This document shows positions 36,815-46,369 of a stretch of 64,000 bases of DNA, piece after piece (position 1 is the stretch's first letter; every line of letters starts with the position of its first letter). The notes beneath the pieces were generated by a model, which saw only the letters and a list, made by a program, of their open reading frames with translations, had not been told where the DNA came from and did no database searches. A program made the position numbers and the translations under genes. The DNA is from Actinomadura oligospora ATCC 43269 (lineage in GTDB: Bacteria > Actinomycetota > Actinomycetes > Streptosporangiales > Streptosporangiaceae): assembly GCF_000518265.1 (NCBI RefSeq), contig NZ_JADG01000013.1:186001-250000 (forward strand). Direction: 5' to 3'.

Positions 36815-37710
36815 TGGCGGACGCCCCCACCCGCGCCGAACTGCGCGCCCACCTCCTCCAGACCATGATCGCCGGGGACGTCGCGACGCCCCGCCAGAAC
36901 AACCTGCTGCACTACCGGCGGATGGCCGCGCGCAACCCCTACTACCTCTTCGGGCTGCGGCTGTCCAAGCGCTGGAGCGAGCGGGACGTCCTGGCCACGA
37001 TGGTGGAGCTCTGCGGCGTCGACCCGAACCCGCTGCACATCTACGGGGACGACACCATCGACCCCGAGCTGACCCTCGACGCGCTGGAGGCGATGGGCGA
37101 CCGGATCGGTCTCGCCGCGCGCCGCCGCGAGACCGTCCTGCTGGCGACCGGGCACCCGGCCACGCTCACGCCGGTCTACCAGGCCGTCGCGCAGGCCCTG
37201 GCCGACCGGGGCTGCCGCGTCCTGACCCCCGCACGGGGCTGGACGTACGAGATCGAGCGATACGGCGTCACCGAGACCCGCGCCATCGTCTACACGCCGG
37301 AAGGCGTCGCATCGGTGCAGGACGACGCCGGGAGCACCCAGCACACCCACGACGCCGCCCCCATGGAGGCGATGCTCGCCGAACTCCGGGGCGGGTCCGC
37401 CGACCACGCCGGGCCCGATGGCGGGCTGATCGGCACCGCCGGGGGAGGCACCGATATCGCTTCGGACGGTTTCGTGGGGGCTAAACCTTCTCTTTGGCCG
37501 GATCTGGCCATCGCCGACCACGGATGGGCGGGCGCGGCGGGCCAGGCGGGCGTCGACACCGTCGGATTCGCTGACTGTAACGATCCCGCGCTCTTCGCCG
37601 GGGCCGCCGAAGGAAAGATCCAGGTCGTCGTGCCGCTCGACGACGGCGTATCGCCGCACCACTATGCCCCGATGACCGCCTATCTGCTGGAGCGCGCGGG
37701 GCTGGCGTGA
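36814..37710 (+). CDS. Phosphatase-like protein (actinobacterial family)
   Basis: This is a 298-residue soluble protein. Start MADAPTRAELRAHLLQTMIA; then NLLHYRRMAARNPYYLFGLR, VLLATGHPATLTPVYQAV and, in the C-terminal half, DLAIADHGWAGAAGQAG and TVGFADCNDPALF. I recall this as a conserved actinobacterial protein annotated as a phosphatase, and in other genomes it also lies near acuC and the HTH/bS22 genes. Activity is not proven by a motif I can verify. Residues about 165-225 are low complexity and variable. Confidence 0.7.
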   Translation: MADAPTRAELRAHLLQTMIAGDVATPRQNNLLHYRRMAARNPYYLFGLRLSKRWSERDVLATMVELCGVDPNPLHIYGDDTIDPELTLDALEAMGDRIGLAARRRETVLLATGHPATLTPVYQAVAQALADRGCRVLTPARGWTYEIERYGVTETRAIVYTPEGVASVQDDAGSTQHTHDAAPMEAMLAELRGGSADHAGPDGGLIGTAGGGTDIASDGFVGAKPSLWPDLAIADHGWAGAAGQAGVDTVGFADCNDPALFAGAAEGKIQVVVPLDDGVSPHHYAPMTAYLLERAGLA

Positions 37711-38046
37711 GGCCCGGATCGCGGATTTCGTGATGACCGAGAGTCACCCCGTGTGACGCGGGGGACTCCTGGGACCGATGGGACGGCCGGGACCTCGTCG
37801 TTCGGCGGAGTCGCAGGTCAATGCATGGTTCGCCGATTCCGGCCGTGATCGTTGCACGCTCGGTGCCATCCTGATGGCGCTCCGTCCGGAACAGCACTGT
37901 GGCCCCGGCGTCAGGTCGGGTGGTGCAAATGGGTGGAACTCCCCTCTTGCGACTGTCGGTACACGATTTACGCTGGGGGAAGTACACGTGCGTGATCAAA
38001 GTCACCCAAAGGGCCGGTGCGCGGCACGTGTGGAAGAGGGCGTCCG
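37711..38046 (+). promoter_or_regulatory. Upstream region of the excisionase-type HTH gene with promoter at 37947-37974
   Basis: There is no gene in these 336 bases. TTGCGA (37947-37952), a 16-bp spacer and TACGCT (37969-37974) form a good vegetative promoter about 75 bp before the HTH start. Confidence 0.6.
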
Positions 38047-38250
38047 ATGAGCTCAGGCGAGCGACCTCTCAGCGAGGTCAGGTTCCTGACCGTCGCCGAA
38101 GTGGCGGCGGTGATGCGGGTGTCCAAGATGACCGTCTACCGCCTCGTCCACTCGGGCGAACTCCCCGCGATCCGCGTGGGACGTTCGTTCCGTGTTCCCG
38201 AACAGGCTGTACACGACTATCTGCGCGACGCGTTCATCGAAGCCGGATAG
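38047..38250 (+). CDS. Excisionase-family (MerR-like) helix-turn-helix protein
   Basis: This 67-residue DNA-binding protein is a single winged HTH (FLTVAEVAAVMRVSKMTVYR, LVHSGELPAIRVGRSFRVPE). It belongs to the small BldC/excisionase-like group that regulates core actinobacterial genes rather than phage excision. No integrase or att site is nearby. The gene pair HTH-bS22 is conserved in Streptomyces as I remember it. Start ATG follows GGAAGAGGG. Confidence 0.9.
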   Translation: MSSGERPLSEVRFLTVAEVAAVMRVSKMTVYRLVHSGELPAIRVGRSFRVPEQAVHDYLRDAFIEAG

Positions 38251-38280
38251 CGGGGCACCGATCGGGGAAGACGACGACAA

Positions 38281-38313
38281 GGACGGCCGGAGCCCCGCGG
38301 GCCCCGGCCGTCC
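38281..38313 (+). terminator. Terminator after the HTH gene; rest of 38251-38580 empty
   Basis: GGACGGCCGG (38281-38290) pairs perfectly with CCGGCCGTCC (38304-38313). Downstream, TACCCT (38475-38480) may be the -10 for bS22. I see no gene in this stretch. Confidence 0.7.
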
Positions 38314-38580
38314 TGCCCTCGTCCTGTCCTCGTTCCGCCCTCGTCCCGTGCGCGCCGCCGGCGGGTGACGCGCCGGTCACGCGTCCGGACCTGCGAAGGC
38401 GTGACGACCGGGCCGCGGACGGGCGGCGACCGGGGAGCGGGCGGTCCCTGGACGGACCGGCTTCGGCTCAGCGGTACCCTTGGGCGACGGACCATGCGCA
38501 CAAGGTGGCTCGCCGGTCGCGACCCACCTCGTGACATGGCCCGTTCCCTGTACCGCACCCGATACGCCGAGCGAGGTCCC

Positions 38581-38679
38581 GTGGGCTCTGTCATCAAGAA
38601 GCGCCGCAAGCGGATGGCTAAGAAGAAGCACCGCAAGCTGCTCAAGAAGACGCGCATCCAGCGTCGTAACAAGAAGTAA
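38581..38679 (+). CDS. Ribosomal protein bS22 (AURKAIP1/COX24-like)
   Basis: This 32-residue, extremely basic protein reads GSVIKKRRKRMAKKKHRKLL and then KKTRIQRRNKK after a GTG start. It matches the tiny actinobacterial 30S subunit protein bS22 seen in mycobacterial ribosome structures. GAGG lies upstream at a suitable distance. A longer in-frame extension exists but would not fit the family. Confidence 0.93.
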   Translation: MGSVIKKRRKRMAKKKHRKLLKKTRIQRRNKK

Positions 38680-38717
38680 AGACGCCGGCCACACAGCCGT
38701 AAGGGGTGGGGCGCACA

Positions 38718-39728
38718 GTGTCCTCCATGCCCTCCACCGCGGCCCGTGTCGTCCTCGTGACGGGCGTCTCCCGTTTCCTGGGGGCGCGGGTCGCGAACAC
38801 CCTCCAGGCAGACCCGGGCATCGAGCGCGTCATCGGCGTGGACACGGTTCCGCCGACGACGTCGCTGGGTCGCACCGAGTTCGTGCGGGTGGACATCCGC
38901 ACGCCCGGCATCGCCAGGGTCATCTCGTCCGCCGGGGTGGACACGGTGGTCCATCTCAGCCTGGTCACCGGCCAGGCCGGGCCGCGGGCGAAGGCCAAGG
39001 AGCTGAACGTCATCGGGACGATGCAGCTGCTGGCGGCCTGCCAGCGCTCGCCCGACATGCGCAAGCTCGTCGTGCGGTCGTCGGCGGCGGTGTACGGCTC
39101 CTCACCACGGGACCCGGCGGTCTTCACCGAGGAGGACGAGGCGGTCGAGGCGCCCGCGCACGGGTTCGCCAAGGACACCGCCGAGGTGGAGGGCTACGTC
39201 CGGGGGCTGACCCGGCGGCGCTCCGACCTGACGGTGTCGGTGCTGCGCTTCGCCAACTTCCTGGGCCCGGGAGTCGACTCCCCGCTCACCCGGTACCTCG
39301 CCATGCCCGTCGTCCCGACGGTGCTGGGGTTCGACCCCCGGCTCCAGTTCCTGCACACCGACGACGGGGTCGAGGTGCTGCGCCGGATGACCGTGGAGGA
39401 CCATCCCGGCCGCTTCAACGTCGCGGGCGACGGCGTCCTGCTGCTGTCGCAGGCGCTCCGCCGCGCGGGCCGTCCGTACGTCCCCGTCCCGGCCCAGTCC
39501 ATCGCCGCCTTCGGCGAGCTCGGCCGCCGCTTCGGCGGCATGCCCGCGTTCTCCCCCGAGCTGCTGCGCTGGCTCATGCACGGGCGCGTCCTCGACACCT
39601 CCAGGCTCGCCGCCGAGCTGTCCTGGCGTCCCAAGTACGGTTCGGAGGAGGCGTTCGCCGACCACGTCTCCGGGCGCGGACGCGGCGTCCTGCTCGACCG
39701 GCTGGCATCGGTGATCGGACGCGACTGA
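38718..39728 (+). CDS. NAD-dependent epimerase/dehydratase family protein
   Basis: This is a 336-residue extended SDR protein. The N-terminal nucleotide motif is VLVTGVSRFLGARVAN (TGxxxxxG), then VVHLSLV and SSAAVYGSS. The usual catalytic YxxxK is replaced: the segment is GFAKDTAEVEG, with Phe in place of Tyr, so it may bind NAD(P) without classical epimerase chemistry. The start is GTG at 38718, preceded by AAGGGGTGGGG. It is a conserved neighbour of bS22 and PlsC in actinomycetes. Confidence 0.85.
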   Translation: MSSMPSTAARVVLVTGVSRFLGARVANTLQADPGIERVIGVDTVPPTTSLGRTEFVRVDIRTPGIARVISSAGVDTVVHLSLVTGQAGPRAKAKELNVIGTMQLLAACQRSPDMRKLVVRSSAAVYGSSPRDPAVFTEEDEAVEAPAHGFAKDTAEVEGYVRGLTRRRSDLTVSVLRFANFLGPGVDSPLTRYLAMPVVPTVLGFDPRLQFLHTDDGVEVLRRMTVEDHPGRFNVAGDGVLLLSQALRRAGRPYVPVPAQSIAAFGELGRRFGGMPAFSPELLRWLMHGRVLDTSRLAAELSWRPKYGSEEAFADHVSGRGRGVLLDRLASVIGRD

Positions 39729-39756
39729 CCGTTCGGCGAGGGAGGAGTGACGCGGC

Positions 39757-40701
<945 letters not shown>

Positions 40702-40716
40702 CCCCGGTTCGGCTGG

Positions 40717-40758
40717 TTCTCCGGCGGATGTCGGGCCTGATCACTAGCGTGCGGGCGC
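40717..40758 (+). promoter_or_regulatory. LRR-array promoter repeat A
   Basis: A conserved block (TTCTCCGGCGGATGTCGG, then TGATCACTAGCGT) ends 8 nt before the ATG. TAGCGT (40745-40750) is the -10. With no SD in between, the mRNA is probably leaderless. Confidence 0.75.
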
Positions 40759-42186
40759 ATGGCATCCCATCCCCTCGCCCCCGATCTGACCGCGCTGCGC
40801 GCCAAGGTCACGACCGCTTCGCCCGCCCGGGCCTGGAAGTTCATCCGGGACCTCGTCAACTGGGGCGGTGACGACGCGCTCGAGCTGGCGGGCGAGTTCG
40901 TCGCCGCCACGCGTGTCCCGTCCGAGAAGCTGCTCAGGTTCTGGCTGAAGACTCCCGATCCGGACGCGTTCGCGAAGTTCCTTCTCGCGCCCGCCTTCGT
41001 CCGGGAGGGACGGACCGCGCTGCAGCTGGGGAAACCGGAGTCCCTCGCGGGCGTCCGGCACCTGACCAGCCTGCGGTCGCTCACGCTGACCGAGAGCAAG
41101 AGGCTGACGGACCTCGCCGATCTGGCGGCACTGGCCGGGCTCGAGGAACTCACCATCGTGAAGGGCGCGGCCCTCACCGACCTCTCGCCGCTCGCCCGCC
41201 TGACGTCGTTGACGAGCCTGGATCTGAGCGACTGCCGCACGGTATCCGACCTCTCCCCGCTCGCCGGGCTGAGGGCGCTGGAGCAACTGGACCTCAGCCA
41301 CTGCCGTGCCGTCACGGACGTCTCGGTCCTGTTCGGCCTGCGGAGCCTCCGGCGACTCGACCTGTCCTACACCGGGGTGAGCAGCCTCGCCGGGTTCGTG
41401 ACCGGGTTTCCCTCGCTCCGGGCCCTCAACCTGTACGACTGCCGGTCCGTCCGGGATCTCAGCCCGCTGTCCGGGCATCGCGAGCTGGCCGAACTGAACC
41501 TGTCCGGAACCGAGGTCGACTCGCTCGCGGGACTGCGCGATCTCGACTCCCTCGTCGAGTTCGGGCTGCACTGCCCGCGCCTGACCGGCCTGGACGGCAT
41601 CGACGCGCTCCCCGCGCTGCGGAAGCTGTCGCTCGGCGGCGCCAGGGGGCTGAAGAGCCTGGCCGGGCTCGGTCATCACCCCCACCTGACCGAGCTGGAC
41701 CTGCCGTTCGCGCCGATCCCCGACCTGCGGCCCCTCTCGGGGCTTCCCGCGCTGACCAAGATCACGATCTTCGGAGCCAGCGGGCTCACGTCGCTCGACG
41801 GGCTCGAAGGGCATCCGTCCCTGGAGGAGGTCTACCTCTACAAAACGACCGACATGACCGACTTCAGTGCCCTGGTCGCCATGCCGGCGCTTCGGCGGCT
41901 GACCCTCAACTCGCTCCACCATGTCACCGACCTGAGCTCCTTCTCCGGCCTCCGCGGCCTGGAGAGGCTTCAGATCACGCACAACGACGCCGTCCGCGGC
42001 CTGGGCGATCTCGGGGACCTGCCGTCCCTCCACCAGCTGGACCTGTTCGACTGCGCCTCGCTCGTCGACGTCGGGAACGTCCTCGAACTGCCTGTGCTCA
42101 AGGAGATCAAGGTCGGCCTCTGCCCGTCGATCCCGCAGGCGTCCTTGGACGTCCTCGAAGCGCGCGGCCTGCTCAGACTTCGCTGA
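40759..42186 (+). CDS. Tandem LRR protein A (475 aa)
   Basis: This is a cytosolic leucine-rich-repeat protein of unknown function, the first of five paralogues. Residues 1-95 form a conserved helical N-terminal domain (LAPDLTALRAKVTTASPARA, DDALELAGEFVAAT, AFAKFLLAPAFVREGR). From about 95 to the end run LRRs of about 23 residues of the bacterial DLSPLAGL...LxLxxC type. It has one more unit than B, C and E: ALTDLSPLARLTSL..., TVSDLSPLAGLRAL..., AVTDVSVLFGLRSL... (138-206). No signal peptide, membrane helix or catalytic domain is present. It lies directly after plsC but has its own promoter. Confidence 0.88.
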   Translation: MASHPLAPDLTALRAKVTTASPARAWKFIRDLVNWGGDDALELAGEFVAATRVPSEKLLRFWLKTPDPDAFAKFLLAPAFVREGRTALQLGKPESLAGVRHLTSLRSLTLTESKRLTDLADLAALAGLEELTIVKGAALTDLSPLARLTSLTSLDLSDCRTVSDLSPLAGLRALEQLDLSHCRAVTDVSVLFGLRSLRRLDLSYTGVSSLAGFVTGFPSLRALNLYDCRSVRDLSPLSGHRELAELNLSGTEVDSLAGLRDLDSLVEFGLHCPRLTGLDGIDALPALRKLSLGGARGLKSLAGLGHHPHLTELDLPFAPIPDLRPLSGLPALTKITIFGASGLTSLDGLEGHPSLEEVYLYKTTDMTDFSALVAMPALRRLTLNSLHHVTDLSSFSGLRGLERLQITHNDAVRGLGDLGDLPSLHQLDLFDCASLVDVGNVLELPVLKEIKVGLCPSIPQASLDVLEARGLLRLR

Positions 42187-42195
42187 GGCGGAGCG

Positions 42196-42238
42196 GTTCT
42201 CCGGCGGATGTCGGGCCCGATCACTAGCGTGCGGGCGC
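42196..42238 (+). promoter_or_regulatory. LRR-array promoter repeat B
   Basis: This block is almost identical to promoter A (GGTTCTCCGGCGGATGTCGG, CGATCACTAGCGT) and again ends 8 nt before the ATG. TAGCGT is the -10. Confidence 0.75.
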
Positions 42239-43597
42239 ATGACCTCCCATCCCCTCGCCCCTGATCTGGCCAAGCTGCGCGGCAAGCTGAAGTCCGCGTC
42301 CCCCGCCAGCGCCTGGACGTTCATCCGGAAGCTCGTCTCCTGGGGCGGCGACGACGCCCTTGAGCTGGCGGGCGAGTTCGCCGCCGCCAAGGACGTCCAC
42401 AGCGACAAACTGCTCAAGCTCTGGCCGAAGGCCCCGGACGAGGACGCCTTCGCGAAGTTCCTGCTCGCGCCCGCGTTCGCCCGGGAGGGCCGCCGCGAGC
42501 TGGAACTGCGGAAGCGCACGTCCCTGACGGGCGTCCGGCACCTGACGAACCTGCTGAAGCTGCGGTTGGTGCAGTGCGGGAAGCTGACCGACCTCTCCGA
42601 GCTGGCGGCGCTCACCAAGCTGGCGTCGCTTCACATGGAGGGCGCGGCTGCCGTCACCGACCTCTCGCCCCTCGCGGACCTGAAGACGCTGAAGTTCCTG
42701 AACCTGCACAGCTGCCGTGGGGTCTCGGACCTCTCCGTCCTGCTCGGCCTGCGGCGCCTCCGGCGGCTCGACCTGGCGAGTTCCGGGGTGAGGAGCGTCG
42801 CCGGGTTCGGCGAGGCGTTTCCGTCCCTCCAGTACCTCGACCTGAGCAACTGCCGCTTCATCGACGACGTCGGCCCGCTCTCCGGACTCCGTGACCTGGT
42901 CGAGCTGGACCTGTCCCACACCAAGGTCGCCTCGCTCGCCGGGCTGCGCGACATGGACTCCGTCGCCGAGCTCTCCCTGCACTGCCCCCGCCTGACCAGC
43001 CTGGACGGCATCGACTCGATGCCCGCGCTGCGGCGGCTGTGGCTCTCCGGCGCGACGAAGCTGACGAGCCTGGACGGACTAGGACACCACCCCCGGCTGA
43101 CCAGCCTGGGCCTGCCGAGCGCCGCGATTCCGGACCTGCGTCCGATCTCCCGGCTCCCTGCCCTCACCAACCTCACGATCGACAACCACACCAGGCTCAC
43201 GACGCTCGACGGACTCGAAGGGCACCCGTCCCTCTCGGAGCTCGACCTGGTGTACGCGACCGACATCACGGACTTCTCGGTCCTGCACGCGATGCCGGTG
43301 CTGCGCGAGCTCGGCCTTCAGGGCATGGAGCAGCTCAGCGATCTCAGCGCCCTCTCCGGGCTGCACGGTCTCGAGCGCCTCGACCTCTCCTTCGCCCACT
43401 CGCTGCGCGGCCTCGGCCACCTGGCGGACCTGCCGTCCCTGCGCGCCGTGATGCTCTACAACTGTCCCTCGCTCGTCGACCTCGGGACGCTCCTCGCCCT
43501 TCCCGCCCTCGAAGAGATCCTCGTCCACGGGGACACCGCGCTTCCGCGCGCGACCCTGGCGGACCTCGAGGCGCGGGGCCTGCTCAAGACGGTCTGA
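42239..43597 (+). CDS. Tandem LRR protein B (452 aa)
   Basis: This is the second paralogue. The N-terminal domain is the most divergent of the five (KLRGKLKSASPASAWTFIRK, AAKDVHSDKLLKLWPKAPDE), while the LRR part keeps the same register (AVTDLSPLADLKTLKFLNLH, SLDGLGHHPRLTSLGLPSAA). It ends LADLEARGLLKTV, a C-terminal signature (LExRGLL) shared by most copies. The protein is cytosolic with no catalytic motif. Exposed positions of the repeat strands vary between copies, which suggests different ligands. Confidence 0.87.
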   Translation: MTSHPLAPDLAKLRGKLKSASPASAWTFIRKLVSWGGDDALELAGEFAAAKDVHSDKLLKLWPKAPDEDAFAKFLLAPAFAREGRRELELRKRTSLTGVRHLTNLLKLRLVQCGKLTDLSELAALTKLASLHMEGAAAVTDLSPLADLKTLKFLNLHSCRGVSDLSVLLGLRRLRRLDLASSGVRSVAGFGEAFPSLQYLDLSNCRFIDDVGPLSGLRDLVELDLSHTKVASLAGLRDMDSVAELSLHCPRLTSLDGIDSMPALRRLWLSGATKLTSLDGLGHHPRLTSLGLPSAAIPDLRPISRLPALTNLTIDNHTRLTTLDGLEGHPSLSELDLVYATDITDFSVLHAMPVLRELGLQGMEQLSDLSALSGLHGLERLDLSFAHSLRGLGHLADLPSLRAVMLYNCPSLVDLGTLLALPALEEILVHGDTALPRATLADLEARGLLKTV

Positions 43598-43629
43598 CCC
43601 GTCCGCCGGAGGGCCGTCCGCCGTGGACG

Positions 43630-43672
43630 GTTCTCCGGTGGATGTCGGTCGTGATCACTAGCGTGCGGGCGC
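43630..43672 (+). promoter_or_regulatory. LRR-array promoter repeat C
   Basis: TTCTCCGGTGGATGTCGG and GTGATCACTAGCGT. TAGCGT (43659-43664) lies 8 nt before the ATG. It differs from promoter A at only a few bases. Confidence 0.75.
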
Positions 43673-45028
43673 ATGACCTCCCATCCCCTTGCCCCTGATC
43701 TGACCGCTCTGCGCGCCAAGATCACGACCGCGTCCCCCGCCCGCGCCTGGACGTTCGTCCGGGACCTCGTGAACTGGGGCGGTGACGACGCCCTCGAACT
43801 GGCCGACGAGTTCGCCGCCGCCACGGACGTTCCGACGGACAAACTGCTCAGGTTCTGGCCGAAGACCCCCGATCCAGACGCGTTCGCGAGGCTCCTTCTC
43901 GCGCCCGCCTTCGTCCGGGAGGGACGGACCACGCTGGAACTGCGGAAATGTGACTCACTGACGGGCGTCCGGCACCTGACGGACCTGCGGACGCTGAAGC
44001 TGGACAGGTGCAAGACGCTGACCGACCTGTCCGAGCTGGCGAGCCTGACCGGCCTGGAGGAGCTCGACCTGGCGGGCGCCAAGGCCGTCACCGATCTCTC
44101 CCCGCTGTCCGGCCTGGCCTCGCTGAAGCGCCTGAACCTGCGGTCCTGCCGTGGGGTCACCGATGTCTCCGCGCTGCTCGGCCTCCGGAGCCTTCACCGG
44201 CTCGACCTGAGTCAGACCGGTGTGACTGGACTTGCCGGGTTCGGGCAGGCGTTCCCGTCGCTCCGGCACCTCGACGTGAGCGGGTGCCGGGCCATCCAGG
44301 ACGTCAGTCCGCTGACCGGGCTCCGTGAACTGGTCGAACTGGACCTGTCCCACACCAGGATCGAGTCGGTCGCGGGGCTGCGCGGCCTCGACTCCCTCGA
44401 GGTTCTCCGGCTGAGCTGCCCCCGCCTGACCAGCCTGGACGGCATCGAGGCGCTGCCCGCGCTGCGGAAACTGTGGCTCTACGGCGCGACGCGGCTGAAG
44501 AGCCTCGACGGCCTCGGCCACCTCCCTCACCTGACCGAGCTGGAGCTGCCGAGCACCGCGCTTCCCGACCTGCGCCCGCTCTCGCGGCTTCCGTCCCTCA
44601 CCGAGATCCAGATCAGCAACGAGCACCGGCTCACATCGCTCGACGGCCTCGAAGGACACCCGTCCATCTCCACGGTCCGCCTGACCTACACGACCGACAT
44701 CAGGGACTTCTCGGCTCTGTCCAGCATGCCGGCGCTCCGCGAGCTGGGTCTTCAGGGCCTCGACCAGCTCACCGATCTCAGCGTGTTCTCGGGCCTGGGC
44801 GACCTCGTGTCCCTCGACCTCGCGTTCTTCGACACACTGCGCACCCTCGGCGACCTCACGGACCTTCCGTCCCTGCGTTCCCTGGAGTTCCTCGGCTGCA
44901 ACTCGCTCGCCGACCTGGGGACGCTCCTCACCCTCCCGGCGCTCGAGAAGGTCCGGGTGGACTGGGGGACCGGGCTCCCGCGGAGGACGCTGGCCGACCT
45001 CAGGGCCCGCGGCCTCCTGGAGGACTGA
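43673..45028 (+). CDS. Tandem LRR protein C (451 aa)
   Basis: This is the third paralogue and can serve as the reference form. The N-terminal domain is close to those of A and D (DLTALRAKITTASPARAWTF, AAATDVPTDKLLRFWPKTPD). LRRs run from about residue 95 (SLTGVRHLTDLRTLKLDRCK) to the end (LADLRARGLLED). Long stretches of DNA near the 5' end are nearly identical to D, which indicates recent duplication or gene conversion. It is predicted to be a soluble solenoid with no enzyme domain. Confidence 0.87.
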   Translation: MTSHPLAPDLTALRAKITTASPARAWTFVRDLVNWGGDDALELADEFAAATDVPTDKLLRFWPKTPDPDAFARLLLAPAFVREGRTTLELRKCDSLTGVRHLTDLRTLKLDRCKTLTDLSELASLTGLEELDLAGAKAVTDLSPLSGLASLKRLNLRSCRGVTDVSALLGLRSLHRLDLSQTGVTGLAGFGQAFPSLRHLDVSGCRAIQDVSPLTGLRELVELDLSHTRIESVAGLRGLDSLEVLRLSCPRLTSLDGIEALPALRKLWLYGATRLKSLDGLGHLPHLTELELPSTALPDLRPLSRLPSLTEIQISNEHRLTSLDGLEGHPSISTVRLTYTTDIRDFSALSSMPALRELGLQGLDQLTDLSVFSGLGDLVSLDLAFFDTLRTLGDLTDLPSLRSLEFLGCNSLADLGTLLTLPALEKVRVDWGTGLPRRTLADLRARGLLED

Positions 45029-45042
45029 GCGGGCGCGGCGGC

Positions 45043-45084
45043 TTTCTCCGGCGGATGTCGGTCATGATCACTAGCGTGCGGCGC
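45043..45084 (+). promoter_or_regulatory. LRR-array promoter repeat D
   Basis: TTTCTCCGGCGGATGTCGG and ATGATCACTAGCGT. TAGCGT (45072-45077) lies 7 nt before the ATG; one base is missing compared with the other copies. Confidence 0.75.
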
Positions 45085-46353
45085 ATGGCCTCCCTCGCCC
45101 CTGATCTGACCGCTCTGCGCGCCAAGGTCACGACCGCGTCCCCCGCCCGCGCCTGGACGTTCGTCCGGGATCTCGTCCTCCGGGACGGCAGCGACGAAGC
45201 CCTCGAGCTCGCCGACGAGTTCGCCGCCGCCACGGACGTCACGACCGACAAACTCCTCAGGTTCTGGCCGAAGACCCCCGACCCGGACGCGTTCGCGAAG
45301 TTCCTCCTCGCGCCCGCGTTCGTCCGGGAGGGACGGACCGGGCTGGAGCTGCGGAGGCGCACGTCGCTGACGGGCCTCCGGCACCTGACGAGCCTGCGGA
45401 CGCTGAGGCTGGACGAGTGCGAGGCGCTCACGGACCTCTCCGAGCTCGCGGGCCTGACCGGCCTGGAGAAGCTCAACCTGGAGGGCGACTTCGCCGTCAC
45501 GGACCTCTCCGCCCTGCTCGGCCTGCGAAGCCTTCGGTGGCTCAACGTGCGAAGGTCCGGGGTGCGCGGCCTCGCCGGGGTCGGGGCGCTCCGGTCGCTC
45601 GCGTACCTGGACGCGAGCTACTGCCCTTCCTTGGACGACGTCAGTCCGCTGGCCGGGCTTCGTGAGCTGGTCGAACTCAACCTGTCCGGCACCGGGATCG
45701 AGTCGGTCGCCGGGCTGCGCGGCCTCGACTCCCTGGCCGTTCTGGGGCTGGACTGTCCACGCCTGACCAGCCTGGACGGCGTCGAGTCGATGCCCGCGCT
45801 GCGCGAGCTGCGGCTGTCCGACGCCACACGGCTGAAGAGCCTGGACGGTCTCGGGCACCACCCCCACCTGACCAGGCTGGACCTGCCGTTCACCGCGCTT
45901 CCCGACCTGCGTCCGCTGTCCCGGCTTCCGGCCCTCACCGAGATCCAGATCCAGCACGACCAGAGGCTCACCTCGCTGGACGGGCTCGAAGGGCATCCGT
46001 CCATCTCCAGCGTCGTCCTGACCGCGACGACCGAGGTGACGGACTTCTCCGCCCTGTTCACCATGCCGAGGCTCCGGCGGCTGGTGCTTCGTGGCCTTGA
46101 CGGACTCAGCGACCTCGGCGGCTTCTCGGGCCTGCGCGACCTGGAGTACCTCGAACTCGTGGACAACGGCGGGTTGCGCACCCTCGGCGATCTCTCGGAC
46201 CTGCCGTCCCTGCGGTCGGTGCACATCAGCGAGTGCCCTTCGCTCGCCGACCTCGGGACGCTCCTCGCCCTCCCGGCGCTCGAAACGATCCAGGTGGACC
46301 AGTGGACCGTGACGCCGGACGAACTCAAGGCCAGTGGCCTCCTGAAAGCCTGA
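45085..46353 (+). CDS. Tandem LRR protein D (422 aa)
   Basis: This is the fourth paralogue and the shortest. It lacks the first residues of the others (starts MASLAPDLTALRAKVTTASP) and one LRR of about 23 residues: the segment FAVTDLSALLGLRSLRWLNV goes straight from repeat 2 to the AVTD-type repeat. The N-terminal domain otherwise follows C closely, with a small insertion (VLRDGSDEALELADEF). The C-terminus (PDELKASGLLKA) is slightly altered. I chose the ATG 7 nt after the conserved -10; a long upstream open frame overlaps gene C and is not real. Confidence 0.87.
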   Translation: MASLAPDLTALRAKVTTASPARAWTFVRDLVLRDGSDEALELADEFAAATDVTTDKLLRFWPKTPDPDAFAKFLLAPAFVREGRTGLELRRRTSLTGLRHLTSLRTLRLDECEALTDLSELAGLTGLEKLNLEGDFAVTDLSALLGLRSLRWLNVRRSGVRGLAGVGALRSLAYLDASYCPSLDDVSPLAGLRELVELNLSGTGIESVAGLRGLDSLAVLGLDCPRLTSLDGVESMPALRELRLSDATRLKSLDGLGHHPHLTRLDLPFTALPDLRPLSRLPALTEIQIQHDQRLTSLDGLEGHPSISSVVLTATTEVTDFSALFTMPRLRRLVLRGLDGLSDLGGFSGLRDLEYLELVDNGGLRTLGDLSDLPSLRSVHISECPSLADLGTLLALPALETIQVDQWTVTPDELKASGLLKA

Positions 46354-46369
46354 GGGTGTGGACGGTCGT

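Noticed and set aside
38047..38250. Excisionase of an integrated element
   Set aside because: No integrase, att repeat or tRNA gene is near. The protein belongs to a core actinobacterial HTH group and keeps its conserved bS22 neighbour.
43456..44160. Minus-strand Ser/Arg-rich frames across the LRR genes as possible toxins
   Set aside because: They recur at the same place in every paralogue because the repeats recur, have no SD, and are explained by the LRR codons on the plus strand.
44473..45084. N-terminal extension of LRR protein D
   Set aside because: The extension runs through gene C in another frame and over promoter D. The ATG at 45085 aligns with the other paralogues.
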